DNA of 64,000 nucleotides from Aselliscus stoliczkanus (GCA_033961575.1 CM066737.1:51126771-51190770); one strand, 5' to 3'; shown: positions 10,223 to 21,328, numbered from the stretch's first letter. Numbers and translations are program-made. The notes: a model not told the origin generated them from the letters alone.

Positions 10223-10654
10223 ATGAACTGCAGCGAGAGCCAGCGGCTGCGAACCCTCCTGAGCCGCCTGCTGCTCGAGCTGCACCACCGGGGCAATGCC
10301 AGTGGTCTGGGGGCCGGCCCCGGCCCAAGCATGGGCATGGGGGTCGTGCCTGACCCCTTTTTGGGCCGCGAGGTGACCAGCGCCAAGGGCGACGACGCCT
10401 ATCTCTACATCCTGCTCATCATGATTTTTTATGCCTGCCTGGCCGGAGGCCTCATCCTGGCCTACACCCGCTCTCGCAAGCTCGTCGAGGCCAAGGACAA
10501 CCTGTCCCAGTCCTGCACTGAGCACCAGTGTGCCGCCGGAGGCGCCCTGGCCACCGCCGACGCCGAGACTGCAACCAGTTCGCTGGCTGAGGGCCGCCGC
10601 CAGTTCACCCCCGGGGGGCTGCCTGCCCTCACCCAGGGCACCGAGGGGGTCTAG
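10223..10654 (+). CDS. KCNE5: Potassium voltage-gated channel regulatory subunit KCNE5 (KCNE1-like), complete, single coding exon
   Basis: Single-pass beta subunit that modulates voltage-gated K+ channels; the human protein suppresses KCNQ1 currents and is linked to cardiac rhythm (family knowledge). The 143-residue product is collinear with human KCNE5 (142 aa). The N-terminus MNCSESQRLRTLL is extracellular, with sequons at N2 (NCS) and N25 (NAS). One hydrophobic segment spans about residues 60-82 (YLYILLIMIFYACLAGGLIL), followed by the basic juxtamembrane YTRSRKLVEAKD typical of KCNE proteins. The cytoplasmic tail (from about 92) is Ala/Thr/Gly-rich and is the part that differs most from human. 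The frame stays open 29 codons upstream of this ATG, but without another ATG, and homology begins at MNCSES, so 10223 is the start. No intron interrupts the frame. It sits in a GC-rich island and no other gene is recognisable in the window. Confidence 0.97.
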   Translation: MNCSESQRLRTLLSRLLLELHHRGNASGLGAGPGPSMGMGVVPDPFLGREVTSAKGDDAYLYILLIMIFYACLAGGLILAYTRSRKLVEAKDNLSQSCTEHQCAAGGALATADAETATSSLAEGRRQFTPGGLPALTQGTEGV

Positions 10655-11540
10655 AACCACAGCCTGAGCTCGCTTGCGCCCTCCGCATCTCGCTTATCCC
10701 GGGCGCGGCCCGGCTTTTCCTTTCCTTTCCTTTCAGGGTTAGCCTCACCTGTGGTCCAGACAGTGATGAGAGACCAGGAGACCTCCCCACTCCCAGCCAG
10801 TTTTCCCCTCCTCTCCCTCTTCTCCCCTACCCCTGTACTTTATGCGCCCCCTCCCCCATCTGGCACATCCAAATGCACTAAACTGCCTCTGCTCTCTTGT
10901 CTTCAGACAGCCCTGACACCACGCTCCAGTCCTCTTGGAACTGAATCCAACACGTCCAACACTTGGCATTGAACTGAAGCAGCGAAATCTATCAGAACCC
11001 TGGGCCGTCTAACTGGCAGCTGCTCTAGGGGCTGCCAGGGACTGCTCACTCTGCAGAGCCAATGGACTTGCCACCACTGCCAGGCCGGCTGCAGCAGCTC
11101 CAGCTTCCTGTTGCCTTAGGGACAGAGACAAAGAAAATGAAGAGACCTCAGACATTATTTCCCTCCCTCCCTCTTTCAGCAGGGAGCTAGCAGGACACTA
11201 GGACCAGTCTGTGGAATAGAATGGACTTAATGGGGACTGAAATGGGAGGGGGACACAAAGAAAGGAAGACCTATGACCCCAACTGTATGGTTTTCTTGAC
11301 TCTAGTTGTCACCCAAAGGTAACTTGCGTGATTTTTAGTAGCTTTGTCATCCATTTTTTTGCCATGGGCAATCATTGCTGGGTGTATCACCCTAATATCT
11401 CCAAATGCCTCTCCTAAATTGATTCAGTTGTTATGTCAGCTGTCTGCTTCATCTATGGAACACAAAGCTCAGATGTCCCTTGCTCTGTAACCTGGGGAAT
11501 GTCAAAGGCAGGTAATAAAGGTTGTTTAATCAATAACTTA
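10655..11540 (+). other. KCNE5: 3' UTR of KCNE5, with poly(A) signal at 11514-11519
   Basis: Sequence after the TAG stop remains repeat-free for about 900 bases. The first canonical AATAAA in the sense direction lies at 11514-11519, followed by a T/G-containing stretch (GGTTGTTTAATC), so cleavage is expected near 11535-11545. The first part (to about 10720) is still GC-rich; the rest is moderately AT-rich. The extent is inferred from the signal and from human mRNA length. Confidence 0.6.
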
Positions 11541-12885
11541 AGACTCTTCTCTCAAAGATCCCAGCCTTGAAACCCAGTACTATATGGAGAAGTACTATTT
11601 TTTGCTTTTAGAAATGATGTTTAGATTTGGGGTTTGGATTGTGGTGATATTTATATCTACATGTCTAATTCCAATAGAATATATGTGATTGTAGGTGAAG
11701 AAAATTTGCATATGGCTAAATGGGTTAGTTTTTTTCATGTGTTTCAAAAGTTATAACTGCTTTATTCCTTTTTCTTAATTCTGAAGCACTTTCAAATATT
11801 ACAATGCTAAGTAAGGATTTCTTACTTTCCTCTTGCAGTTTTTCAGTATACACTGAAAACAAAAAAGCCTCAATACCCAACACTATTAGCTATTACTAAA
11901 GTTATTTTTTAGAAGTCACCTTCATAACTCTATCAAAGAAGTGGCTTATTAAAAGAGAAAAAAGACACCAAAATAGTGTAAATCTTGAGTCAGAGGGAAG
12001 ATGGTTGAACTAAGTAATTTGAAGCAAAGATGGGTAAAGTTAGAGGTGTATGTATATTGATTTATTCTCCTTGTCTCAAGAAGATCATCAGAAGCTTGCC
12101 TGATTACAGCTTAAATGCTTTAGCTAATGATGGCTGTCTGGGCTTCATCAAACACATGTAAAATCACCTGTTAGCATTAAGCTTACTTGTTTAAATATAA
12201 CTGGTTTCTCAGTAAAAGCAGGACAAAGATATTAAGGGACACTTAAATGCATTGGTAATACAAAAACCTCATTTCAGACATTGATTTTGACCGTGTAGCT
12301 CATCTGGTATTTTACTAGAGCTATTAATAAGTTAAATGAACTTACTTTCATTTCCAGGGTCCACTCCCTGAAGATATACTGACCTTGTCCCATTGGCTTC
12401 TCTCCAGTCCTAGTTTCAGCCCCAAGATAGAACCTTCTTCTTGAAGGTAGGGACCAAGAATTGGGCAGCAGTCCCAGACAATAAGAGAAAGAAAGAGGAT
12501 GCTGTGAAAGTCATCTCCAGGCCAGACAGAGAGGCCTAAGTGGGTTGAAGGGAAGGCACAGATATTCAGTCATGCTGGGTCCATTGTGGGGGCCAGTCCT
12601 TACCAATGTACTACAAGTACAGCAATATCTCTCATTTATGCTGCATAATTGGGGACACAAGACTTTTTGGATAATAAATCATAATTACCAATTTTGGTGT
12701 TGAAACTTTGTAAACAATTGTACCATTTTTTCCTAGATATTTTTAAAAAAGGTATTGCCATACATCAAGGAAGGAAGGAAGGAAGGAACCTGGGAGCAGT
12801 TGGGACAATGCCTATAATAAACATTATTGTGCAGCAGTGGAAAACAAATCCTCCTGCAAAAATATTCCTGTTTTAAAAATATTTT
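11541..12885. other. Unique intergenic sequence downstream of KCNE5
   Basis: AT-rich sequence without a recognised repeat, apart from a short (GGAA)n run at 12766-12787. No coding potential seen. Confidence 0.5.
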
Positions 12886-12887
12886 AG

Positions 12888-12950
12888 GGGCGTGGTGGTT
12901 GAGGGCAGTGTCATTGGCCCACATATGAGGGCCAATGACACTGCCCTCAC
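12888..12950 (+). mobile_element. Rearranged short SINE containing a perfect 20-bp-arm palindrome
   Basis: After the head remnant GGGGCGTGGTGGTT comes GAGGGCAGTGTCATTGGCCC (12901-12920), spacer ACATATGA, then its exact reverse complement (12929-12948). The right arm is the normal 3' end of a short SINE (GGGCCAATGACACTGCCCTC); the left arm is an inverted copy replacing the tRNA-like middle. Confidence 0.8.
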
Positions 12951-12957
12951 ACACAAA

Positions 12958-12970
12958 ATATATATATATA

Positions 12971-13013
<43 letters not shown>
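12958..13013. repeat. (TA)n microsatellite
   Basis: About 56 bases of almost pure TA dinucleotides directly after the SINE palindrome, probably seeded from the SINE's A-rich tail. Confidence 0.95.
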
Positions 13014-13815
13014 TTTTTAATGATGATTAGATTACCCATTAAGACCATGTAGCAAGGGTAGCTACAGAACCCTCCCATTGAGAAAAGTGAACTGGCATGG
13101 GACAAGCAATTTGCTTTATTGCCCAGTCACTTTCTTTGAACACTTTTGGAGTTGTAACTGTGTCCCACATAATGAAGTTTCCCAGAAGTTTGGACAATCT
13201 ACCATTCAGTGAGGATGTCAACAGCACTAAAGTGATCATATCCTGCTCATCAAAAAGTAGAGAGAAGAAAGAAAAACTAGGGGTTTGGCCAACCCCCAGT
13301 TTTGATTAAGTATTCCTGAATAGCATGGGCTACCAAACAATTTGGGGAAATTTCAGCCTTCTTCTTAATGTGATTCTAATGAATTAAAGGGATTCTTTTT
13401 TTCAACCCACTCCACAGTCTATTTCTCAATTCTGTGTAAGCAGATGCAGTTTTATTTCAGGTTCACATCTTTGCTTCCTAATAATAATGAAAAAGAAGAC
13501 CCGTACTTCCTCACTTGTTGCTTAAGACTTTCAACAAAGTGGGACTAGGAGATGTTTTGAGTTCCAGTGTCTGGAAATGCGCATTAACAATGCAAAAACA
13601 AATGGAAGCTTTTCTTCCATTACAGACATAATTATGTGTTGTTGATTTACTTTTCTGGAGGGATATAAATGGGGTCTTTCATTTATTTGTAGTTACCATC
13701 TTCTTTCCAATTTGCCATCTCTTTTAGAAACCAAAGTTCTGCACAGGATTTGTATCAACAAAGAGAAAAGGGACTGGGCTGCTTTCCCCACAATCTTGCC
13801 TAAAGGCTAAAGTAA
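13014..13815. other. Unique intergenic sequence
   Basis: No repeat or gene recognised. Short open stretches overlap on both strands and lack similarity to known proteins. Confidence 0.5.
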
Positions 13816-13819
13816 ATGT

Positions 13820-14030
13820 ACCGTTGTGTCATAGTGTCATGGAGAGAGCACAAGACCAGAATCGGGAGAACTGGGATACAACCCTGGCTTTGCTAATTAA
13901 GGGGCTTTGTTTCTCAGAGTGCACTTCTTAACCTCTCTTAGTCTGTCTGTCTCCACAGCTGTGGGGATTTGAGGATCAAGTGAGACAACATATGGGAAAG
14001 GGCTAATGGACCTACAGCAGCAGCTATAGA
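13820..14030 (+). repeat. MIR SINE
   Basis: ATGGAGAGAGCACAAGACCA, then TACAACCCTGGCTTTGCTAA, ACTTCTTAACCTCTCTTAGT and GGATTTGAGGATCAAGTGAG follow the MIR order. Confidence 0.75.
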
Positions 14031-14179
14031 AGCATAAGGTGCTAAGTTTATATTTTCATTTTCCTTCCTTGAGGGAGTGCCCATGGGCAGTTGTATGTGG
14101 GCAGGGAGAAGAAAAAAATTCTTCACTATGTAGAATCTACTCTCGTTGCTTAAAGAAGATTGCAGAGACATGGATGCTA

Positions 14180-14259
14180 TTGGGTTGTCAGAAAATTCAT
14201 TACGCATTTTTGCAAAGAAAAACATAGAAAAATACATCATTACTTTTCTGACAACCCAA
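14180..14259. mobile_element. 80-bp mariner-type MITE (MADE1-like architecture)
   Basis: TTGGGTTGTCAGAAAA at the left end is the exact reverse complement of TTTTCTGACAACCCAA at the right end (16 bp). TA dinucleotides flank both ends (14178-14179, 14260-14261). The 80-bp length equals that of the human MADE1 element, but the termini are of a different mariner family. No coding capacity. Confidence 0.88.
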
Positions 14260-14395
14260 TAGTTTTCAGGTTTCTGAGCCTATCTCCCCCATTTTCAGAA
14301 TATTAGATGACTAGGAATCTGTGTATAACTGTCTCATTATCCTACTTTACTCCCCTTTGCTCTATGGACACAGTACCCTTAAAAACATTTCGACA

Positions 14396-14880
14396 GGGCC
14401 GGCTGAGTGTCTCAGTTGGTTCAATTGGCTTAGAGCACGTGCTCTGAGCAACATGGACACTGGTTTTATTCCCACATGGGCCAGTGAACACTGGCCCGAG
14501 CTAAGCTGTCGCTGAGCTGCCAACAGGTGGCAGGATGCCTCAGCTGATGTAAAAACAAAATTGACCCTGCATTGGTGGGCTATGCCCACCTGCAACTAAA
14601 GATTGAACTCCGCACCTTGAGCTGAGCTGCTGGCCGGATGGCTCAGTGGATAGGGCGTGAGCTCTTAACAACAAGGCTGTTGGCTTGACTCCCAAATGTG
14701 ATGGTGGCTACACCCACCCACAACTAAGATTGAACTCTGCACCTTGACCTTGGAGGCCACAAGCTGCCGACGGGAAGCCAGACGGCGACTGGCACCCTCC
14801 CAAATGAAGATTGAAGAACAACTTGGCCCATCCCCTCCTCCAATTCCCCAGTATAATCTTTAAAACAAAACAAAACAAAA
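14396..14880 (+). mobile_element. VES-type SINE, multi-module
   Basis: GGGCCGGCTGAGTGTCTCAG head, a second module at GGTGGCAGGATGCCTCAGCT, a third at GGCCGGATGGCTCAGTGGAT, then ACAACTAAGATTGAACTCTG and the tail TCCAATTCCCCAGTATAATC with (AAAAC)n. Confidence 0.88.
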
Positions 14881-15403
14881 ATTACGACAATAATACTGTG
14901 TATTTTGAGAGCTGTACCAGGACTGGAATCTAGACTTTGAAGACACAAGTCACAAATTTAGAGAGGGCATAAGAGAAGAGAATGAAAGTAAATAATCATA
15001 ATCATAGGGTGTGGGCTTTATGAGGGAGGTAGGGGGAAGATGAACCTAGAATGTTCTGTGAAGGTAAGGGAACTTGACTGAGGACCACCAAGGGTAAATA
15101 GATTAGATTAGTCAACAGTCAACCCTAGGTGAATTTGAACCACCCATCAAAATGGATTTAGGAGAAGAGGTTGGATGGAAAGACACTTTTCAGCCCCTTT
15201 TGTTACTTGACATAACCTATAGCGTGTTTGGGAAGACAAAGAATGTGATTAAGGCAGCCCTTGTTTCTGTATAAAATCTCAGAACATGGAACTGAGTAAA
15301 CCCACCATTCCCCCACCAACTGAGATTTGAAGAAAAGCAGGGTCTTGGTGGCTTCAGTTTCTTCCACTTAAAAGAATGCAGTCAGAGCAGATGGGAATAT
15401 CTC

Positions 15404-15528
15404 AGATCCATTTTTGAAAATTGTGGTAAAATATACACAATGTAAAGTTTGCCATCTTAGCCTTTTTTAAAAGTGTACAATTTAGTATTGCTAAGTGCAT
15501 CCATGTTGTGGTCCCACGGTGCACTTTT
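15404..15528 (-). repeat. Old L1 3' UTR fragment
   Basis: AATTGTGGTAAAATATACAC, TTTGCCATCTTAGCC and AAGTGTACAATTTAGTATTG are the reverse of a common L1M 3' UTR. Confidence 0.7.
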
Positions 15529-15633
15529 CTTTTTTGTTTTTGAGGGCCGTGTCACTGGCCCTCATATGCGGGACCCGAACTGGGGCGGCTGTCTTCCCAA
15601 GATAGCGCTTAACCACGGTGCCACTCGGCCGGC
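15529..15633 (-). mobile_element. Short A-tailed bat SINE in L1 fragment
   Basis: GAGGGCCGTGTCACTGGCCC to GCCACTCGGCCGGCA. A perfect TSD CCCACGGTGCACTTTT lies on either side (from 15513 and from 15635). Confidence 0.92.
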
Positions 15634-15654
15634 ACCCACGGTGCACTTTTTAAG

Positions 15655-16516
15655 CCACAGAAAAAGGCAAGCAGCTAAATTACATTACATAGAAGCAGCG
15701 GGGCTTACTCATTGCTTCAGATGACTCTCCCTGTAGGGTACTCATATTTTATACTATTTCACTCAGGAAAATGTAAAGGTGAAACCCAAGGAAAGAGTCT
15801 CTAGTTGTGGATTTCAGTGGAATGTGGAAGGTCAGATATCTTGAAATGTTTACATTTTCGTGAAGGTGCTTGGGGGATAGGTGTACTGTACTTCCTACAG
15901 CTTCTCAAGATACATCCTACTCTAACTGCCTGATGCTCTTAGAACCCTAGGTGGGAACTATGGTGACCAAGAAAGACTGGATTTCAGTATGATTTGTTGA
16001 ATTTTCACATACCTGACCCATAGACTGTCCACTCACAAAAATACCTCAGGTCCCTCGAAAGACAGGGGGCATCCTCTTGGTTCTTTTTAGGATCTATGTG
16101 TAACCTAGAAGGGGTTGCAGCTCCAGCAGACCTGGAAGAGAAAGTATGGAGATGAGGGACATGTTAATTTTTCCCTTCTTCTCGTGGGGTCACTTCTCTG
16201 GGAACACTGTGATTGGGACCAGCCTTGGGCAAAACTATGGGATTAGCATTGATCTCATTTTCTCCCTTCCTGTTCCAAGCTTGTCCCCATTATTCCCCAG
16301 TCCCAATCTCCCAAATTGTTCCTTCTCTACTGTCAGAATCTGGGCTGCCCGAGTTTGTGCTTAATCAACGGCCACTCAGCAGGCCCAAGGAATGCATTTT
16401 TAATAGTGGCTTCCAGACACAGAGTGAGAGAGAGAGGTATGAAGAAGGGCTTGTCCTAAGACTCAAATTTGATATGGGTAAGTCTGCTCTGGCAGCCACA
16501 CCATTGTGGTAAGCTC
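15655..16516. other. Unique intergenic sequence
   Basis: No gene recognised. Around 16350-16385 AGTTTGTGCTTAATCAACGG and CCACTCAGCAGGCC may be the degraded head of another reverse-orientation SINE. Confidence 0.4.
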
Positions 16517-16530
16517 AAGAATGGAACTTT

Positions 16531-16910
16531 GGGGCCAGCCGAGTGGTGCATTGCAGTGTCCCTGGTTCGGATCCCACATATGAGGGCCAGTGACACTGCC
16601 CTCCCAGCTAACAACAGCTCCATCTGGAACTGGACTTTGCGAGCCTTGGGGACGGTGTAGGCTGCAGCCCCTGCTGCAGTGGGCTGCCATAGGCTACAGT
16701 GAGCGGCCGGCAGCCAATGCGAGCTGCCAATTGCCGCGGCGAGCAACCATCCAGAGGCTGGTGGCCCATTTGTCTCATCAGCAAAGAGCACAATGATGAT
16801 ACCAACTTGGGCCAGTGAAGCAACATCCTCCGCAACTAGACTGAAGAACAAAAGACAGCAACTTGTTCGTTCCCCTTCCCCAATTCCCCAATAAAATCTT
16901 TAAAGAAAAA
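16531..16910 (+). mobile_element. Long-type bat SINE with shortened head
   Basis: GGGGCCAGCCGAGTGGTGCA joins directly to TTGCAGTGTCCCTGGTTCGG, so part of the anticodon-like arm is deleted. It continues to CCAATTCCCCAATAAAATCT. TSD AAGAATGGAACTTT at 16517-16530 and from 16911. Confidence 0.9.
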
Positions 16911-17430
16911 AAGAATGGAACTTTACCTTTTTTCCTTATCCCCACTACTTTTGGGGGTATAGGGAAGACTGCAACCTTTAGCCATCTAGGAAGATGCCTG
17001 CATTTTCATGTGTGTCCTTGGGTGGAGGGTGAGGTGGGGTGGGGTGAAGATAGGTATAACTGGGACAGGCAGAAGAGGAGCTAAGTCCTTGGCCTGCTCC
17101 CCAGTTAGGCCTCTGTCAATTGGAAGGCTAACTTAGCAAACAGGACACCAGAGGAGAATGGCTTGAGGTGAATGAGGGAAGAAATATCAAGATGGAGTCC
17201 CTGAGGATTGTAAGGATGGAATTCTTATCATTTTCCTGCCATCTCCCTATACATCTCTACCAAAGCAAGGCCATAGCCAAATGATAGGCCCTGCTTGGAG
17301 GAGGCTGCTCTGGAATCAGCTGGGTTAGTCTCCATCCCATGTTCCAAGTAACTGGCACCATCCGTGGGAAGCTTGGGATTTTCCTCTAGCAAGTCCAGGG
17401 GACTGGTCAATTCAAAAGCCTCCACTTTTG

Positions 17431-17546
17431 GGCCGGCCGAATGGCACATTGGTTAAGAGCTGGGTTTGGGATGCCAGTGGCCCCGGTTCAGATCCCACAT
17501 GAGGGCCAGTGACAGTGTAAAAAAATGAAATAAAATAAAATAATTT
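17431..17546 (+). mobile_element. Short A-tailed bat SINE
   Basis: GGCCGGCCGAATGGCACATT ... CCCCGGTTCAGATCCCACAT ... with an (AAAAT)n-type tail. Perfect 17-bp TSD AAAAGCCTCCACTTTTG at 17414-17430 and 17547-17563. Confidence 0.93.
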
Positions 17547-17599
17547 AAAAGCCTCCACTTTTGACTTTCTCCATCACCCACTAAAGCAGAATAGTGTAA

Positions 17600-17825
17600 T
17601 ACACAGGGTATGGGCTCTAGAACCAGGCTGCCTAGGTCCAAATCTGTGGTATGCCTTTCATTAGCTGGGTAACATCAGGGAAATTACTTAACCTTCTCCA
17701 AGCCTTCTTTTCCCATCTGTGAAATGGATGTATGAAATAGCATCTGCCTCCAAGTGTTTTTGTGAAGATTGAGTAGTTAGCATAGCACCTGGCTCAGGGT
17801 AAATGTTCAGTAATGGTAGCTTCCA
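17600..17825 (+). repeat. MIR SINE
   Basis: TATGGGCTCTAGAACCAGGC, TTAGCTGGGTAACATCAGGG, CTTAACCTTCTCCAAGCCTT and TAGCATAGCACCTGGCTCAG follow the MIR consensus through nearly its whole length. Confidence 0.85.
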
Positions 17826-17849
17826 ATCTTGCCTCAATTCATTGCAATG

Positions 17850-19262
17850 TGGTTGTCACCTACATCACATCAGGGAAACTGCTTTGTCATGTTCACCAAT
17901 GACCTACATGTTGCCAAATCTAATGCTCAATTCTCAGTTCTCATTTTCTCTGACTACTTAGCAACATTTAATGCAATAGATCACTCCTTCCTTGGAACTT
18001 TTCTCTTGACTTCCATTGCACCTTAGTCTCCTGGTTTGTCTCCTTCTTTACTAGCTCTTTTTCTTCTTAGTCTCCTTTGCTAGTTCCTCCCCACCTTCTC
18101 AACCTTTCAATGTTGAATTGCCCAGGGATCCATTCTGGGACCTCTTCTCTTATCCATCTATTATCTCTGTGTTGGTGATGCCGACTAGTCCCAGCATGCA
18201 ACATATCATCTTCATATATAAATACCATCTTTACAATGATGATCCCCATATTTAATCCCTGAAACCCCTACTCTGAGCTCCAGACTTGCATATCTGACGG
18301 CATACCTAACATCTCTACTTGGATATCTAAGCCTGTCTCAAAGTTAACATATTCAAATCAGAGCTTTTGAGTCTCTTCCTCCAAAATTTGCTCTTCAACT
18401 TGAGAAAGAACAAACCACCCCTACATCTGGGAATTGGTCTGAGATTTATTGTAGACCACACTGTTCATTGTAAACTGGCCTTGTATTTATAGATAGGCCA
18501 TGTTATTCTCCTGTTGGGTGTAAATTATTCACAGAACACCAACACCAGACTAGTCCAATGACAAGAAATGTCTCTGTGACTATGATGGAGTGAGACAAAG
18601 ACCACTTAATAATGTTATCTAAGTACAACAAAAACCAGGTTACTGTGAAACTCACCAAACACCAAACACCCTTCCCCAGCTAATCTGGTGACTGCTACTT
18701 CTCTGCCCATTCAGCTTTAGTATCACTCTAGCTTTCCTTTATTCTACATAAGATTTATTAAGATACCCAATCATAGAACTCCCCTCATTTCCTAATAGCA
18801 TCCAATCCAGAGAGAATACTTGCTTCCTTGGACCCTCAAAATCACCTAACGTAAGCTCCAATTCAATAATAAGTCTTTTCTAACACCTCTTATTTAGACA
18901 CCCATTTTTCTCCATGGTGTGAAATCTCTCTTGCTGCCATGAGTAATATATCTAACTTGTTTAACTACAGGTTTGTTCCTGCTAGTTGTTGATTGGAGGT
19001 CACTGACACATTAATCTTCCCCATTGTTTTTTGGTAAATTGTTAGGCAAAAATAGGTGTCATATCAATTCTGCTCTTTCCCTCACCCTTCCACATTCAAT
19101 TTAGGAGCCTAGTCCTTTTACTCTACTTCCAAAATGGATTCTACATATGACCACTTCTCATGTTCTCCACTTGTTCCACACCAGATATACCCCCATCATT
19201 TCTTACCTGGAGTAACATAACAGTTTCTAACTGGTCTTCTTTTCTTTGCCCTTGCCCCCTGC
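17850..19262 (+). mobile_element. L2 LINE fragment, reverse-transcriptase region, interrupted
   Basis: Degenerate L2 ORF text: TTAGCAACATTTAATGCAAT (AAFDTVDH region), AATTGCCCAGGGATCCATTC (GVPQGS region), CAGACTTGCATATCTGACGG, then after an insertion TTCCAAAATGGATTCTACAT and CCCTTGCCCCCTGCAGTCAG. Frame broken throughout. The insertion at 18401-19010 separates two parts that are adjacent in L2. Confidence 0.75.
18401..19010 (+). mobile_element. LTR-like insertion inside L2
   Basis: The 610-bp segment that splits the L2 begins TGAGAAAGAAC and ends ACTGACACA, consistent with TG...CA retroviral LTR ends. I could not match a subfamily and flanking TSDs are not clear, so age or class is uncertain. 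It could be another kind of insertion. Confidence 0.45.
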
Positions 19263-19265
19263 AGT

Positions 19266-19740
19266 CAGTTCTTTGGTTATAGTTAACATAAGAAAGTGCA
19301 CACATTTAAAATATGTAACGATAGATTTTGACGTATGCATATGCCTGTGAAATCATCACCAAAATCAAGTTAATAAACATGTCCACCACCAAGTTTCCTT
19401 GTGATCCTTTGTGCCTTCTTCCTATAGATTCAGACAATCAATAATATGCTTTTTGTTGCTGTTGATTAATTTTATAATTCATTTTCTAGAATTTTATCTG
19501 AATGTAATCATGCAGTATGCACTTTTACTCAGCATATTGATTTTGAGATTCACCCATATGTATTGTTGCATGTATCAATATTTCTTTTGTCCTTATTACT
19601 GAATAGTTGAAGGGATGTACCACAGTTTGTTTATCCGTTCACCTGTTGGAGGGTATCTGGATTCTTTCCAGTGTTTTTTTTTTAATGATGAACAAAGCTT
19701 CTATGAACATTTATGTGCAAGTCCTTGTGAAGATATATAT
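19266..19740 (-). mobile_element. Old L1 3' fragment
   Basis: Reverse of L1M text: AATCATCACCAAAATCAAGT, CTCAGCATATTGATTTTGAG, TTTATCCGTTCACCTGTTGG and TTCTATGAACATTTATGTGC. Confidence 0.75.
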
Positions 19741-19869
19741 CGAATGCAGGGATTTTGAGTGTCTGGTTCTTTACAGCATCTCCCATGCCCAGGCTCTTGT
19801 ATAATATTTACATAGTATATGGTGGTTAAATATCTGTTAAATAAATAAGTGAGCCTTCCTTTTTAGCCC

Positions 19870-20360
19870 AGGTCTGTGAACATTTCTGCTGTTCCTGTGC
19901 TCACCCTAGAATCCTTCACCACCCAAGCTTTTGTCCTCTTTCTGCCTTTCCAATCTGCAGCCCTGGGTGACCCCTTGAAGGTGACTGTTTTCCACTCTTC
20001 GCTTGTTGGAGAAACCCTGCTCATTGGGTGTGCTGCCAATGCGTGTTCTACCCTAAGCTGGCCCCTCTGGCTGTTCAACAATCCATTCATTCTTTGCTTG
20101 CTGACTCCCTATCACATTCCCTACAGCAGCTGCTCCAAACTTCCTGCCCTCTCCTCAAGCCCCCAGCCTCATCCCTTCTGTCATTCTTAGGAGATGACTT
20201 CACCTCCTTCATTACTGAGAAGATTGAAGCCAACTGACAGGAGCTTCTTCAGCTTCCATCTGATGGCTTCACACAGCCATCTCAAACGTTTCCGGCTCTC
20301 AGGAAGACATGCTCCTTCACCTTCCAAGGTTAAGCTCTCTGTCGGGGTGCTTGATCCTAG
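19870..20360 (+). mobile_element. L2 LINE fragment (region upstream of RT)
   Basis: GGAGATGACTTCACCTCCTT followed by CATTACTGAGAAGATTGAAG is a distinctive L2 ORF segment; the preceding C/T-rich text also fits. It lies downstream of an L2 RT fragment although it belongs upstream of RT in a complete L2, so it is a second copy. Confidence 0.6.
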
Positions 20361-20366
20361 ACCCAA

Positions 20367-20468
20367 TTTTTTTTTTTTTTTAGAGGGCAGTGTCACTGGC
20401 CCTCATATGTGGGATCCGAACCGGGGCTTCCCAAGCCAGCACTTAACCACTGTGCCACTGTGCCGGCC
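20367..20468 (-). mobile_element. Short A-tailed bat SINE
   Basis: AGAGGGCAGTGTCACTGGCC to GCCACTGTGCCGGCC, slightly shortened in the middle. Imperfect flanking repeats CCTAGACCCAATTTT and CCTAAATCCAATTTT. Confidence 0.9.
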
Positions 20469-20509
20469 TCCTAAATCCAATTTTAATGATAGTAATAATA
20501 ACAACAATA

Positions 20510-21320
20510 GCAAAGAAATGTATTTAGCTCTCGATATGGACCACACACTGGGCTAAGGACTAAGCAAACAGCTCTGATTTCTATTGAAAAACTATGTCTT
20601 TAACATGTATCATTTCTTTTCTTCCTAAGCTTAAACACTCATTTTTAATTAAAATTATTGCAAATACTAAGCACTTGGCAGGTGTTATCTAATTTAATTT
20701 CCATAGCCAGATTGCAGTATAATGTTATTTTATTTATTTATTTATTTATTTTTAAATATTTTATTGGGGAATTGGGGGAGGGGAACAGCATTGGGGAACC
20801 AGGGAAGGGGAACAGAAAAGTTGCTGTCCCTTTGTTCTTCAGTCTAGTTGTGGAGGACCTTGCTTTATTGGCTCATGTTGGTATTATCATTGTGCTATTC
20901 CCAGGTGAGACAGCTAGTAGCCAATCTCTGGGTGGCCCCTCACAGCGGCTCTTGGCAGCTCACACCGGCTGCTGGCCACTCACGCTGGCTGCCATCCACT
21001 CACTGTAGCCTATGGCAGCTCACTGCAGCAGGGACTGCAGCTATGCCATCCCTGGGGACTCACAGTAGCCCAGTTCCAGGGCTGTAGAAGGCAGTGTCAG
21101 TGGCCCTCATATGTGGGATCTGAACCAGGGCCCTGCTGCTCAGAGCCAGCATCCCAAACCAGCCCTTAACCATCGCGCCACTCGGCCGGCCACATAATGT
21201 TATTATTTTTTTAAATAAATAGATAAGGACACTGGGGACCAGAAAGGTTAAGTAATTTATTTTGTGTCATATAATTAGTAAGTGAAACTAGTATTTGAGC
21301 TAAGATCTAATTCAAAACTC
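20510..21320 (-). repeat. MIR SINE split by a long bat SINE
   Basis: Reverse MIR: AAGCACTTGGCAGGTGTTAT to TTTCCATAGCC before the insertion, then GGACACTGGGGACCAGAAAG and GGTTAAGTAATTTATTTTGT after it. Confidence 0.7.
20730..21193 (-). mobile_element. Long-type bat SINE in MIR
   Basis: Starts with a (TTTA)n/T tail and TTTATTGGGGAATTGGGGGA, ends GCCACTCGGCCGGCC. TSD ATAATGTTATT at 20719-20729 and 21194-21204. Confidence 0.9.
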
Positions 21321-21326
21321 ATCCTT

Positions 21327-21328
<2 letters not shown>

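Noticed and set aside
10151..10660. 169-codon open frame antisense to KCNE5
   Set aside because: Shadow of the GC-rich coding exon; no independent evidence.
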